Of a stretch of 64,000 nucleotides of DNA, positions 1 through 11,009 are shown in pieces (position 1 is the stretch's first letter; each line of letters begins with the position of its first letter). Source of the DNA: Dactylis glomerata (taxonomy: Eukaryota > Streptophyta > Magnoliopsida > Poales > Poaceae). Made by a program: the position numbers and the translations under genes. The notes beneath the pieces were generated by a model that saw only the letters and a list, made by a program, of their open reading frames with translations, ran no database searches and was not told the DNA's origin. The stretch is taken from NCBI GenBank assembly GCA_007115705.1, contig QXEO01000415.1:378376-442375 (forward strand), read 5' to 3'.

Positions 1-168
1 CCTATGCTTTTTGCTTTGCGCTTTCATGATTTGTCTCTTTACAAGACTATTTTTCATAGGAAGTGGTTTAGGTTTAAATGTGTTCCATACTTGCTTTTTG
101 ATGCTCTCTATTGCTTTAAATTCCTATATGGCGCCTTTGCCTCAAGCTCTTATATGGCGCCCACATGA
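1..168 (+). CDS. C-terminus of the A-family ORF (5' end outside window)
   Basis: Frame 1 is open from the first base to a TGA at 166-168 and encodes 55 residues. They align with the last residues of the 282-aa ORF of element A: shared HRKWFR, LLFDALYCFKFLYGAFASSS and the identical end SYMAPT. The segment is hydrophobic and aromatic-rich. Function is unknown. The match across two copies shows this C-terminus is a real family feature and not a chance open frame. Confidence 0.6.
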   Translation, partial: PMLFALRFHDLSLYKTIFHRKWFRFKCVPYLLFDALYCFKFLYGAFASSSYMAPT

Positions 169-3082
169 GCATCTTTGCAAATTACTGCGCCTAGCTCAAA
201 GGCGTTAAAGAAAAGCACTCTTGGGAGATAACCCATTGTTTATTTTCAGTACCTTTTCTTTTATTTGAGTCTTGGAAGTTATTACTACTGTAATAACCGC
301 TCCTTATCCTTTTTATTTCGTTGTTGTGCCAAGGGAAGCCTCTAATTTGAGTGAGGTAAGATTTGGGGATGTTGCTGTCCTGAAACAGTTTTCAGTGCTG
401 CACCGTAAAAATTCGTATAAATTCTCTGTATATCTTTTGGACCTGCGATTTCTTGTGCATATGGCCCAGGTTATATCCAAACTTTCATTAGTTGAACACT
501 TTTTGATTTGAGCAACAGAAAACCCCTCAAAAATTCGACTTTTATCAGCTGTTCTGTTTTGACAGATTTCTGCCAATATTTGTGTTTGCCGCTTTATCCC
601 TTTCTTTTTGAGTTCTTTTGATCACAGAACTTTTGGGGAAGTTGCTACTGTAGTTTATACTTTATATGTGGTGGTTTTGTGTTGAAACCTGAAGCAAAAA
701 GGGTTGAATATATTTTATGCTTACACTAATGTTGCTAATAGAATTGTGTTTAGTTTTGTATGAAGGAAGTTTTCAAGTGTAGGGATTGGAGAATGATGAG
801 ATGAGTTGAAGAATGGAAAATCTCAAGCTTGGGGATGCCCATGCATCATCCCAAGAAATATCCAAGAAGTACAAGCATCAAAGCTTGGGGATGCCCCCGA
901 GGCACCCCTTCTTCATCGGCAAAAATCAGGTCACCTTTCAAAACACTATATTTTTATTGCTTCATGCACTATGTGTTTTTCTTGGAGCGTCAGTTGTTTT
1001 AGTTTTCTTAGTTAGTTTAGTTTTGTTTGCTGTAATAAATGGTTTGATCACATCATGTTGTTTTGGAGGGAGATGAACCCGTTTTTCATTTGCCAAGAAC
1101 ACTCAGTTTTTCACTCTTATCGTTTATCGAGTGTTCTTCTTTTTCTGCTACTGCTTTTGCTTTTCGTTTTCGCCTTGATTTGCGTTCAGATCTTGTCATA
1201 TCTTTTCATCAAGGTGTATTTTTGCCTCTGATCTTTATTGGTTTTCATCAAAAGAGGTGTCTTTAAAAATTTCAAATGGTGTTGGAAAAGAGAAAAAGCT
1301 TTGTGCAAAATAGTGGTACAAGAAGGAGCTTGTGTAGACTGCGGCTTAGGCTTTTTCATGTCATGCTTGATGTCTTTTTGATAGTATGCTTAGTGGTTTT
1401 GCTGTAGCATGACTTGTCTCAAATAACTGAGATTGCTTAATGAGCCTTTGAAAAAATCATGCGTTGTTTTTATTGTATGGAAGCATTATTTTGGTTTTCT
1501 CCTTGATGCTTTATTTGGGTTGACTTGGCGCATGCTCACACATGTTAGACTCTTCCAAAGTCGCCATTATCCTTCATGATCATTTAGTTTTTGACTTTTG
1601 ATGCCATCGTATGCTTCTTTTAATGTCGCTTTGTCGCTTTGCATGATTATGGCCATTATTGCTCTCTTAGTTGGTCGCTCCCAGTCTTTTGCTAGCCCTC
1701 GCCTTGTACTGAGTATGAGCTCTACTCGTGCATCCAACTCCTAAAAGCCAAAGTTTTCCAAAGTGTCCACCATACATACCTACTAGCAATTTGCTATTCC
1801 AAGTAAATTTGACTTGCTTTTATTTTCTCTTCAAATTAAACTCTTACCAGTGTTATGCAAAATTCGGTCAGTAAAGCTCTCACGAACCGGAAGGCACACT
1901 TTACTTTTTCCTGTTCTTAAAATTTTGACATTGTGGTCTTTTATGTTGAGTTGTTATGCTTGCAAGTTGTAAGTTGGATTCTAGCCCAGCCATGCTGTCA
2001 TGGGGCGAGCTTTCAACATTGCACTTCTTTTTGAGTTGATATCGTGATCTTTTGTTTATGGATGCCCGCTGTGTGAAATGAATTGGGAATCTTGTAGGGA
2101 TCATGGAGTTTTTATATGTGTTAGGGAAACGCCGGGCCGCCAATCTAAGCCATGCATAATTCATGGTGGAAATTTGCAGCATACCCATGGTGAACATTCG
2201 ACGACGCATCTCACAATAAAAAGCTAAACAATATAGCAAATAAAAGAGATGTCGAGGTGTTCGTTGTCTGCTTGTCCTGTCATTTTGGTGTGGGCTTGTT
2301 CCATGTCATCGGGCACGGAGGTACCCCATTGGCGGTTCTCAATGATATGCATATACTTACAATGACAAGAGCCTTGCTTGGGACTCTAAGTAAACTAGCA
2401 TGGTTTGGGTACTTGTATTCACGGGACACGAGGTTTTCAACTTATGATTTGTTAAGCATATGCATCATAATTGTTCTCGCATTAACTTTAACCATTCAAG
2501 ATGCTTATGATGGGGGCAATGAGAGCTCAAAGCCGGTAAGTACCATAATTTTTGAAGGTTATAAAACTTGCAATCACTGCTTCCCTCTGCGAAGGGCCTT
2601 TCTTTTACTTTTATGTTGAGTCACCACCTTCTTTCTTTATGCACCATTAAGAGAGCATAGTTGTCATTCTTAGTGTGATATGCATTGTCCCAAGGTTCAT
2701 TGATTGACTCATATTGTTGGTTTCACTTGTTCTTAAATTATTTGTATCTAGTCGCCCTCTTAAACTTTGAGGTGTCCTATGCATTTATGTTTTGCTCTCT
2801 TTGAAGGACAAGCTGAAAACCTTTTGTATGTTTTTCCTTATGATTTGAACACACGTTTGACTTTCATTGTTTCATTATCATGATCTTTTGTTTGTGTTCA
2901 TTTGCATGTTTACAACATGGTTGCTAAGTTCTTATTGTCATGATTATATCTTTCATGCCCATGTTTTAAGTTCTATTGATCCCAGCTCACCAATGCTTGC
3001 ATATATGATCAAGATTGTGTAGGTGCATGTCACCTCAAAAATTATTCTTTGTTATCACTTACCTACTCGAGGACGAGCAGGA
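169..3082 (+). other. 3' internal region of A', mostly without coding signal
   Basis: This 2.9-kb stretch is shared, inverted, with element A (5093-7656) and with element B (11010-13950). It holds short open frames only. One of 79 codons at 272-511 recurs in A at 7313-7552 with few changes, and one of 120 codons at 2257-2619 contains a hydrophobic segment, but in B the corresponding stretches are interrupted. The motif AAGCTTGGGGATGCC occurs twice, near 827 and 881, and is nearly the same as the polypurine tract at the LTR. No pol domains are present. Confidence 0.6.
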
Positions 3083-3100
3083 GTTAAGCTTGGGGATGCT
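3083..3100 (+). promoter_or_regulatory. Polypurine tract of A'
   Basis: A purine-rich stretch, AAGCTTGGGGATGCT, lies directly before the LTR start at 3101. This is the expected place for plus-strand DNA priming. The same tract precedes the 3' LTRs of A and B on the minus strand. Confidence 0.7.
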
Positions 3101-4637
3101 TGATACGTCTCAAACGTATCTATAATTTTTGATGCTCCATGCTTGTTTTTACACCATTTGCCTATTGTTTCGTTACACTTAGTGGCACTTTTATGCATTT
3201 TCCGGAACTAACCTATTAACAAAGTGCCACAGTGCCAGTTTCCTGTTTTCTGCTGTTTTTGTGTTTCAGAAGTGATACACAGGAAATATTCTCGGAATTG
3301 GACGAAACAAGTTCCTGAAGTCTTAAATCAAGGGGAAGCTTCCAGACATCCGAAGAGGTGTCAGAGGGGGGCCACCAGGGCCCCAGACACATGCCTGGCG
3401 CGGCCAGCCCCTTGGCCGCGCGGGGCCCGTGTGTGGGCGCCTGGTCCACCCCCTAACATCGCCCCTTCGCCTATAAGAAGCCTCGGGATGGAAAAACCTA
3501 AGCCCCCGATCAGATTTCCAGAAAGAGTTCCGTAGCTCCGCCGCCGCCACCGACGAATTTCGGGGGACAGAAGTCTCTGTTCCGGCACCCTGCCGGGACG
3601 GGGAAGTGCCCCCGGAGCCATCTCCATCGGTCTCCATCGCCGTCTCCGCCGTCTCCATCGACCTCACCGCCATCTCCATCAACCTTGCTGTCTCCTATGA
3701 TGAGGAGGGAGTAGTTCATCCCCGGGGCTAAGGGCTCTACCGGTAGCTATGTGGTTCACCTCTCTCTCCCATGATGTGATCTTTATGTGATCGTGAGCTT
3801 TGTATCATGTTGAACAAGTACATGTTATTATTCAGATATTTTGTGTACTCTAGCAATGTTATTAAAGTAATCTATTCCTCCTGCTATGGTGTAACGGTGA
3901 CAGTGCGTGCATCATGGTGGTACTTGGTTTAGGCTATGATTGTGATCTCTTATGGATTATGAGAATAATTATTGCTATGATAGTTTGAGTGATTTATTCC
4001 TCCTTTCATGGTGTAAAGGTGAGAGTGTGTGCACCGTGTTAGTACTTGGTTTAAGTTGCAATGATTTCTATCTTGAGTTGTGATCTGATTTGGGTATCGC
4101 TATGAGTGGTGTTTGTCAAGTACTTGATGAACTTTAAGGGGTGCTTCTGTAGCCACTACGCAATGATTAGTGTTATTCAATAGGAGAGTAATTCAGAGTA
4201 CCTTAGCAAGAGAAGTTACTTGTTCAGTCATGTTATATTGTTGGGAGTGTGTCCACTAGTGAAAGTATGATCCCTAGGCCTTGTTTCCAAGCTTTGCATA
4301 CCGTTTACTTGCTATTTTGTTACTTGTTTGCTCGCAGCGATATTTATTTCACATCACGTTTGCTACTTATAATCATCTATACCACTTGTATTTCACTATC
4401 TCTTCGCCGAACTAGTGCACCTATACATCTGACAAGTGTATTGGGTGTGTTGGGGACACAAGAGACTTTTTGTATCGTAATTGCAGGGTTGCTTGAGAGG
4501 GATAGCTTTGACCTCTAACCTCCCTGAGTTCGATAAACCTTGGGTGATCCACTTAAGGGAAACTTGCTGCTGTTCTACAAACCTCTGCACTTGGAGGCCC
4601 AACAAGTGTCTACAAGAATAGAAGTGCGTAGACATCA
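3101..4637 (+). repeat. 3' LTR of element A' (1,537 bp)
   Basis: It begins TGATACGTCTC and ends GTAGACATCA, the TG...CA form of an LTR. It is the same length as A's 5' LTR (8646-10182, minus) but differs from it at many positions, for instance in the GC-rich block at 3380-3450, so A' and A are different copies of one family. Poly-CCATC/CCGCC runs at 3600-3690 give shadow frames on both strands that are not genes. Confidence 0.93.
3471..3478 (+). promoter_or_regulatory. Probable LTR TATA box (A')
   Basis: CTATAAGAAG in a GC-rich context inside the LTR; the same site is kept in A (minus, about 9806-9813) and as TATAAAGACC in B (minus, about 16024-16033). Conservation in three LTRs supports a promoter role, but the start site is inferred. 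Confidence 0.5.
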
Positions 4638-5074
4638 GAGCTACGGAACTCTTTCTGGAAAATTGCCGAATCCCTTAGGGTTTTCCGTCCCGAGGCTTCT
4701 TATAGGCGAAGGGGCGATGTCAGAGGAGGGCCAGGGCCTCCTCACACATGGCTGGCGCGGCCAGGGGCCTGGCCGCGCCACCTGTGTGTGTGGGGCCCCT
4801 GTGGCCCACCTCCTACTCCTCTTCAGATCTCTGGAAGCTTCCGGGTAAAATAAGACTTCTGGCTTTGGTTTCGTCCAATTCCGAGAATATTTCCTGTGTA
4901 TCACTTCTGAAACACAAAAACAGCAGAAAACAGGGAACTGGCACTGTGGCACTTGTTAATAGGTTAGTTCCGGAAAATGCATAAAAGTGCCACTAAGTGT
5001 AACGAAACAATAGGCAAATGGTGTAAAAACAAGCATGGAGCATCAAAAATTATAGATACGTTTGAGACGTATCA
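4638..5074 (-). repeat. 3' LTR of element A, first 437 bp only
   Basis: It starts (minus) at 5074 with TGATACGTCTC and stops at 4638, where the LTR end of A' abuts. It lines up base for base with 9746-10182. The missing 1.1 kb should lie left of A', outside the window, behind a 5-bp target duplication of GAGCT. Confidence 0.93.
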
Positions 5075-5092
5075 AGCATCCCCAAGCTTAAC
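5075..5092 (-). promoter_or_regulatory. Polypurine tract of element A
   Basis: On the minus strand AAGCTTGGGGATGCT ends directly before the LTR start at 5074; identical in form to the tract of A'. Confidence 0.7.
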
Positions 5093-7656
5093 TCCTGCTC
5101 GTCCTCGAGTAGGTAAGTGATAACAAAAGAAATAATTTTTGAGGTGACATGCACCTACACAATCTTGATCATCTATGTAAGCATTTGTGAGCTGGGATCA
5201 TTAGAACTTAAAACATGGGCATGAAGATATAATCATGACAATAAGAACTTAGCAACCATGTTGTAAAAATGCAATTGAACACAAACAAAAGATCATGAAA
5301 ATGAAACAATGAAAGTCAAACGTGTGTTCAAATCATAAGGAAAAACATACAAAAGGTTTTCAGCTTGTCCTTCAAAGAGAGCAAAACATAAATGCATAGG
5401 ACACCTTCAAGTTTAAGAGGGCGACTAGATACAAATAATTTAAGAACAAGTGAAACCAACAATATGAATCAATCAATGAACTTTGGGACAATGCATATTA
5501 CACTAAGAATGACAACTATGCTCTCTTAATGGTGCATAAAGATAGAAGGTGGAGACTCAACATAAAAGTAAAAGAAAGGCCCTTCGCAGAGGGAAGCAGT
5601 GATTAAACATGTGCTAGAGCTTTTCATTTGTAAAACAGAGAGATAAAACTTGATTTTGAGAGGTGGTTGTCTTTGTCAACGACTGGTAATGGGGTTCTTA
5701 CTATCTTCCATACAAAAATGAAGCAAGTTTTTGAGAGAGAGATTGGCACTTTTGTGCTCTTTTTATAAAACTTGGCACTCCTCCCCACCTTTTTTCCTTT
5801 CTCAAACCATGGCTAACCGATTCCATCGGGTGCCCACCAATATTCACATTCCTTGGAGGAGTGCCTTTTTTCTTTCTTTTTTTCTCTTTTTTTTGGAATA
5901 AGCAATATGGAAGATAGCAAATCCGACCACTACGTCCCCATGAGCTGAAAACAGTGTCACAAAACGAGAAGTATTTTGAAGGTTTTTTGAAAGGTAGCAC
6001 ATGAAAATTTACTTGGAATGGCTTACAAATACCATGCATAGGAATTTTTAGTGGACACAATGGCAAACTTGGTTTTTAGGAGTTGGATGCACGAGTAGAG
6101 CTCATACTCAGTACAAGGCGAGGGCTAGCAAAAGACTGGGAGCGACCAACTAAGAGAGCAATAATGGCCATAATCATGCAAAGCGACAAAGCGACATTAA
6201 AAGAAGCATAAGATGGCATCAAAAGTCAAAAACTAAATGATCATAGAGGCTATAGGCGACTTATTTTGTAGTCAACATGGTGTAAGCATGTGCCAAGTCA
6301 ACCCAAATAAAGCATCAAAGGAGAAAACCAAAATAATGCTTCCAAATAATTAAAACAACGCATGATTTTTTTCAAAGGCTCATTAAGCAATCTCAGTTAT
6401 TTGAGACAAGTCATGCTACAGCAAAACCACTAAGCATACTATCAAAAAGACATCAAGCATGACATGCAAAAGCCTAAGCCGCAGTCTACACAAGCTCCTT
6501 CTTGTACCACTTTTTTGCATAAAGCTTTTTCTCTTTTCCAACACCATTCAAACTTTTTATAAACACCTCTTTTGATGAAAACCAATAAAGATCAGAGGCA
6601 AAAAATACACCTTGATGAAAATATATAACAAGGTCTGAACGCATATGAAGGCGAAAACGAAAACCAAAAGCAGTAGCAGAAAAAGAGAACACTCGTTGAA
6701 ATGATAAGAGTGAAAACGGAGTGTTCTTGGCAAATGAAAACGAGTTCATCTCCTCCAAAAGAAACATGATGTGATCTAACCATTTATTGCAGCAAACTAA
6801 ACTAAACTAATACTGAAAACTAAAACAACTGACGCTCCAAGAAAAACACATAGTGCATGAAGCAATAAAAATATAGTGTCTTGAAAGGTGACCTGATTTT
6901 TGCCGATGAAGAAGGGGTGCCTCGGGGGCATCCCCAAGCTTTGACGCTTGTACTTCTTGGATATTTCTTGGGGTGATACATGGGCATCCCCAAGCTTGAG
7001 CTTTTTTCCATTCTTCAACTCATCTCATCACTCTCCGATCCCTACACTTGAAAACTTCCTTCATACAAAACTGAACACAAATCTATTAGCAACATTAGTG
7101 TAAGCATAACATATATTCAACCTCTTTTTGCTTCAGGTTTCAACTCAAAACCACCACATATATAGCAAATACTACTGTAGCAACTTCCCCAAAAGTTCCA
7201 TGATCAAAAGAACTCAAAAGAAAGCGATAAAGTGGCAAACACAAATATTGGCAGAAATCTGTCAAAACTGAACAGCTGACAAAGGTCGAATTTTTGAAGG
7301 ACTTTCTGTTGCTCAAATCAAAAAGTGTTCAACTAACAAAAGTTTGGATATAACCTGGGGCATATGCACAAGAAATCGCAGGTCCAAAAGATAAACAGAG
7401 AATTTATACGAATTTTTATGGTGCAGCACCGAAAACAGTTTCAGGACAGCTACATCCCCAAATCTTACCTCACTCAAATTAGAGGCTTCTCTTGGCACAA
7501 CAACGAAATAAAAAGGATAAGGAGAGGTCATTACAGTAGTAATGACTTCCAAGACTCAAATAAGAGAAAAAGTACTGAAAATAAAACAATGGGTTATCTC
7601 CCAAGAGTGCTTTTCTTTAACGCCTTTGAGCTAGGCGCAGTAATTTGCAAAGATGC
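5093..7656 (-). other. 3' internal region of element A, no convincing gene
   Basis: This 2.6-kb stretch is homologous to 169-3082 of A' and 11010-13950 of B. A block at about 5600-6070 differs from both relatives, including a run of T/C around 5860-5890, so the module has been locally replaced or has diverged there. Short open frames are not kept in the B copy. AAGCTTGGGGATGCC-type motifs recur near 6935 and 6990. Confidence 0.55.
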
Positions 7657-8505
7657 TCATGTGGGCGCCATGTAAGAGCTTGAGGCAAAGGCGCCATATA
7701 AGAACTTAAAGCAATAGAGAGCATCAAAAAGCAAATGTGAAAGACATTTATATCTGAACCACTTCCTATGCATAGGAAGCTTGTAAGAAAATAAATCAAC
7801 GAGGCACATAGTAGCAAGCATGGATAGATAAAACAAGTGCCACTTCAAGATTTGCAACATAAAGAGGGGGAACTTAATATTGTTGAGATCCATCAAACCA
7901 TGTTTCCCTCTCTCATAATAACTTTCAGTAGCATCATGAATAGAACTAACAATATAACTATCACATAAAACATCCCTATCATGAGCCACATGCATAAAAG
8001 AATTAATACTCACCACAGGAACAATAGTAATAGGAGCAGATTCAACAGAATAATTATTCTCATCACCATAATCATCATAAATAGGAGGCATATTGTAATC
8101 ATAACTAATTTTATCCTCAAAAGTAGGTGAACTGAAAATATTATACTCATCATCATAGCCATCATAAACTAGAGGTTTAGTATCATCACAAGCTAAAGAA
8201 CAGCTATTTCGCAAAGCATATTCTTCAAACATATCATCATAAGAAGGAACATCACATATGGGAGATAAAATATCACAAGAGCAAACTTTCTCCACTAAAG
8301 CTGGGGAACTAAAAATATCATGCTTAACAAAACCAGCTTCCCCAAGCTTAGACTTTTCTATAGCATTATCAACAATGGTGTTCAAAGCATTCATACTAAC
8401 AACACTATTAGCATGCAAATTAAGCTCCAAAGGTTTTTCAATTTTCTCTTCAAACACTTCATATCTAAACTCAGGAAAAAGACTAGCGAACTCTTTGTTT
8501 TCCAT
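7657..8505 (-). CDS. Intact 282-residue ORF of element A, function unknown
   Basis: ATG at 8505 (MENKEF...), 114 bp downstream of the primer site, which is where gag normally starts; stop after SYMAPT. The middle (about residues 90-165) is very acidic and tyrosine-rich, with repeated short motifs such as IFSSP, YDGYDDEY and MPPIYDDYGDE. The last 80 residues are hydrophobic and aromatic. No zinc knuckle, protease or polymerase motif is visible. Similar acidic ORFs occur in other Triticeae/Pooideae elements of this LTR type (recalled, not searched). An undamaged frame in a young element, with a matching C-terminus in A' (1-168), suggests it was recently under selection or recently copied from an active source. 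It could be a highly diverged structural protein; I cannot assign a role. Confidence 0.6.
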   Translation of the reverse strand: MENKEFASLFPEFRYEVFEEKIEKPLELNLHANSVVSMNALNTIVDNAIEKSKLGEAGFVKHDIFSSPALVEKVCSCDILSPICDVPSYDDMFEEYALRNSCSLACDDTKPLVYDGYDDEYNIFSSPTFEDKISYDYNMPPIYDDYGDENNYSVESAPITIVPVVSINSFMHVAHDRDVLCDSYIVSSIHDATESYYERGKHGLMDLNNIKFPLFMLQILKWHLFYLSMLATMCLVDLFSYKLPMHRKWFRYKCLSHLLFDALYCFKFLYGAFASSSYMAPT

Positions 8506-8618
8506 TAAGCCTAACTAGTGAAAATAAAAACAAGAAACAAAAAGATGTAATTGCAGAATCTAAAGGAAATAACTCCGAGCACTCACACAGGAGGATGCGA
8601 GTACCTTTTACCTTACCT

Positions 8619-8635
8619 CCCCGGCAACGGCGCCA
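8619..8635 (-). promoter_or_regulatory. Primer-binding site of A, tRNA-Asp type
   Basis: The plus strand reads CCCCGGCAACGGCGCCA, which equals the 3' end of plant tRNA-Asp(GTC) with CCA. The minus strand is therefore complementary to that tRNA, 10 bp inside the 5' LTR end. This fixes the orientation as minus. It is a primer site and not a tRNA gene. Confidence 0.85.
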
Positions 8636-8645
8636 GAAAAGAGCT

Positions 8646-10182
8646 TGATATCTACGCACTTCTATTCTTGTAGACACTTGTTGGGCCTCCAAGTGCAGAG
8701 GTTTGTAGAACAGCAGCAAGTTTCCCTTAAGTGGATCACCCAAGGTTTATCGAACTCAGGGAGGTTAGAGGTCAAAGCTATCCCTCTCAAGCAACCCTGT
8801 AATTACGATACAGAAAGTCTCTTGTGTCCCCAACACACCCAATACACTTGTCAGATGTATAGGTGCACTAGTTCGGCGAAGAGATAGTGAAATACAAGTG
8901 GTATAGATGATTATAAGTAGCAAACGTGGTGTGAAATAAATATCGCTGCAAGCAAACAAGTAACAAAACAGCAAGTAAACGGTATGCAAAGCTTGGAAAC
9001 AAGGCCTAGGGATCATACTTTCACTAGTGGACACACTCCCAACAATATAACATGACTGAACAAATAACTTCTCTTTGCTAAGGCACTCTGAATTACTCTC
9101 CTATTGAATAACACTAATCATTGTGTAGTGGCTACAGAAGCACCCCTTAAAGTTCATCAAGTACTTGACAAACACCACTCATAGAGATATCCAAATCAAA
9201 TCACAATTCAAGATAGAAATCATTGCAACTTAAACCAAGTACTAACACGGTGCACACACTGTCAACATTACACCATGAAAGGAGGAATAGATCACTCAAA
9301 CTATCATAGCAATAATTATTCTCATAATCCACAAGAGATCACAATCATAGCCTAAACCAAGTACCACCATGATGCACGCACTGTCACCATTACACCATAG
9401 CAGGAGGAATAGATTACTTTAATAACATTGCTAGAGTACACAAAATATCTGAATAATAACATGTACTTGTTCAACATGATACAAAGCTCACGATCACATA
9501 AAGATCACATCATGGGAGAGAGAGGTGAACCACATAGCTACCGGTAGAGCCCTTAGCCCCGGGGATGAACTACTCCCTCCTCATCATAGGAGATAGCAAG
9601 GTTGATGGAGATGGCGGTGAGGTCGATGGAGACGGCGGAGACGGCGATGAAGACCGATGGAGATGGCTCCGGGGGCACTTCCCCGTCCCGGCAGGGAGCC
9701 GGAACAGAGACTTCTATCCCCCGAAATTCGTCGGCGGCGGCGGCGGAGCTACGGAACTCTTTCTGGAAAATTGCCGAATCCCTTAGGGTTTTCCGTCCCG
9801 AGGCTTCTTATAGGCGAAGGGGCGATGTCAGAGGAGGGCCAGGGCCTCCTCACACATGGCTGGCGCGGCCAGGGGCCTGGCCGCGCCACCTGTGTGTGTG
9901 GGGCCCCTGTGGCCCACCTCCTACTCCTCTTCGGATCTCTGGAAGCTTCCGGGTAAAATAAGACTTCTGGCTTTGGTTTCGTCCAATTCCGAGAATATTT
10001 CCTGTGTATCACTTCTGAAACACAAAAACAGCAGAAAACAGGGAACTGGCACTGTGGCACTTGTTAATAGGTTAGTTCCGGAAAATGCATAAAAGTGCCA
10101 CTAAGTGTAACGAAACAATAGGCAAATGGTGTAAAAACAAGCATGGAGCATCAAAAATTATAGATACGTTTGAGACGTATCA
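8646..10182 (-). repeat. 5' LTR of element A (1,537 bp)
   Basis: Minus strand TGATACGTCTC at 10182 to GTAGATATCA at 8646, followed by 10 bp and the primer site. The right neighbour at 10183 is the interior of B's LTR. Confidence 0.93.
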
Positions 10183-11009
10183 AGTCACTAACAACTACTC
10201 GGCCAAGATAGCTACTAACAACGGAGAGCATGCAAGATCATAAACAACATAGAGATAACATAAGATAATATTCAGCACATAAACTCAATCATAACACCAA
10301 TATTCATCGGATCCCAACAAACACAACATGTAGAATTACATAACGGTGATCTCGATCATGTAAGGCAGCTCATGAGATCTAAACATGAAGCACATGGTGG
10401 AGAAGACAACCATCTAGCTACTACTATGGACCCATAGTCCAAGGTAGACTACTCACTCATCGCGCCGGAGGCAAGCATGGCGATGAAGAAGACCTCCGGT
10501 GGCGATTCCCCTCTCCGGCAGGGTGCCGGGAAGAGCTTCTGGACCCTCCCGATATCGGGTCGACGACGGCGGTGGATCGCGATGTGTTCTGGAAAAGTGA
10601 TCGGGGCTTTAGGTTTTTCCCGTCGGGGGGTCTTTATAGGAGAAGGGGCGGCGCCAGAGGTGGGCCTGGGTGGCCTCACCACAGGGCGGCGCGAGCTAGG
10701 GGCTGGCCGCGCCGCCTAGTGGTGTGGCCGCCCTGTGGCCCTTCTTCGTCTCCTCTTTGGTTCTCTGAAAGCTTCGGTAAATTTCTGGATGTTCGGCTTT
10801 TGTTTCGTCCAATTCCGAGAATATTTCCTGTGTAACTATTCTGAAACACAAAAATAGTAGAAAACAGGGAACTAGCACTGTGGCATCTCGTTAATAGGTT
10901 AGTTCCGAAAAATGCATAAAAATGCCATGAAGTGTAACGAAACACTAAGCAAATGGTGTAAAAATAAGCATGGAGCATCAAAATTTATAGATATGTTTGA
11001 GACGTATCA
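10183..11009 (-). repeat. 3' LTR of element B, first 827 bp
   Basis: Starts (minus) at 11009 with TGATACGTCTC and is cut at 10183 by A. It aligns without net length change to 15577-16403 of the 5' LTR. Confidence 0.92.

Larger units (their letters stand above)
1..4637 (+). mobile_element. Element A' : LTR retrotransposon without visible pol, 5' part outside the window
   Basis: The internal 3' part (1-3100) is followed by a polypurine tract and a complete 1,537-bp LTR (3101-4637) that starts TGATACGTCTC and ends GTAGACATCA. The internal sequence matches, in opposite orientation, the interior of element A. The sharp LTR end at 4637 abuts sequence that continues A's 3' LTR exactly, so A' inserted into A. 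Its 5' LTR, primer site and target duplication partner lie left of the window. No reverse transcriptase, integrase or protease is visible. Family knowledge: grass elements with this LTR start and a tRNA-Asp primer site resemble the Athila/Sabrina group. The family name is not certain. Confidence 0.88.
4638..10182 (-). mobile_element. Element A: young LTR retrotransposon, interrupted by A'
   Basis: Read on the minus strand: 5' LTR 10182-8646, tRNA-Asp primer site 8635-8619, a 282-codon ORF, a 2.6-kb non-coding interior, polypurine tract, and the first 437 bp of the 3' LTR (5074-4638), where A' is inserted. The preserved 437 bp matches 9746-10182 at all but one position (4825 versus 9933), so A is recent. 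It sits in the 3' LTR of B. No protease, reverse transcriptase or integrase is present, so it depends on enzymes supplied elsewhere. Confidence 0.9.

Noticed and set aside
272..511. 79-codon ORF conserved between A' and A
   Set aside because: The whole region is conserved at DNA level and the frame is broken in B, so coding conservation is not shown.
4637..4638. Head-to-head junction as an assembly or fold-back artefact
   Set aside because: The break is exactly at an LTR end and the two arms are different copies with many differences, which fits insertion and not sequence fold-back; still worth checking with long reads.
8619..8635. Sequences identical to tRNA 3' ends (also 14697, 22801, 28830, 41761)
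   Set aside because: Only 12-18 nt match, directly next to LTR ends; they are primer-binding sites and not tRNA genes.
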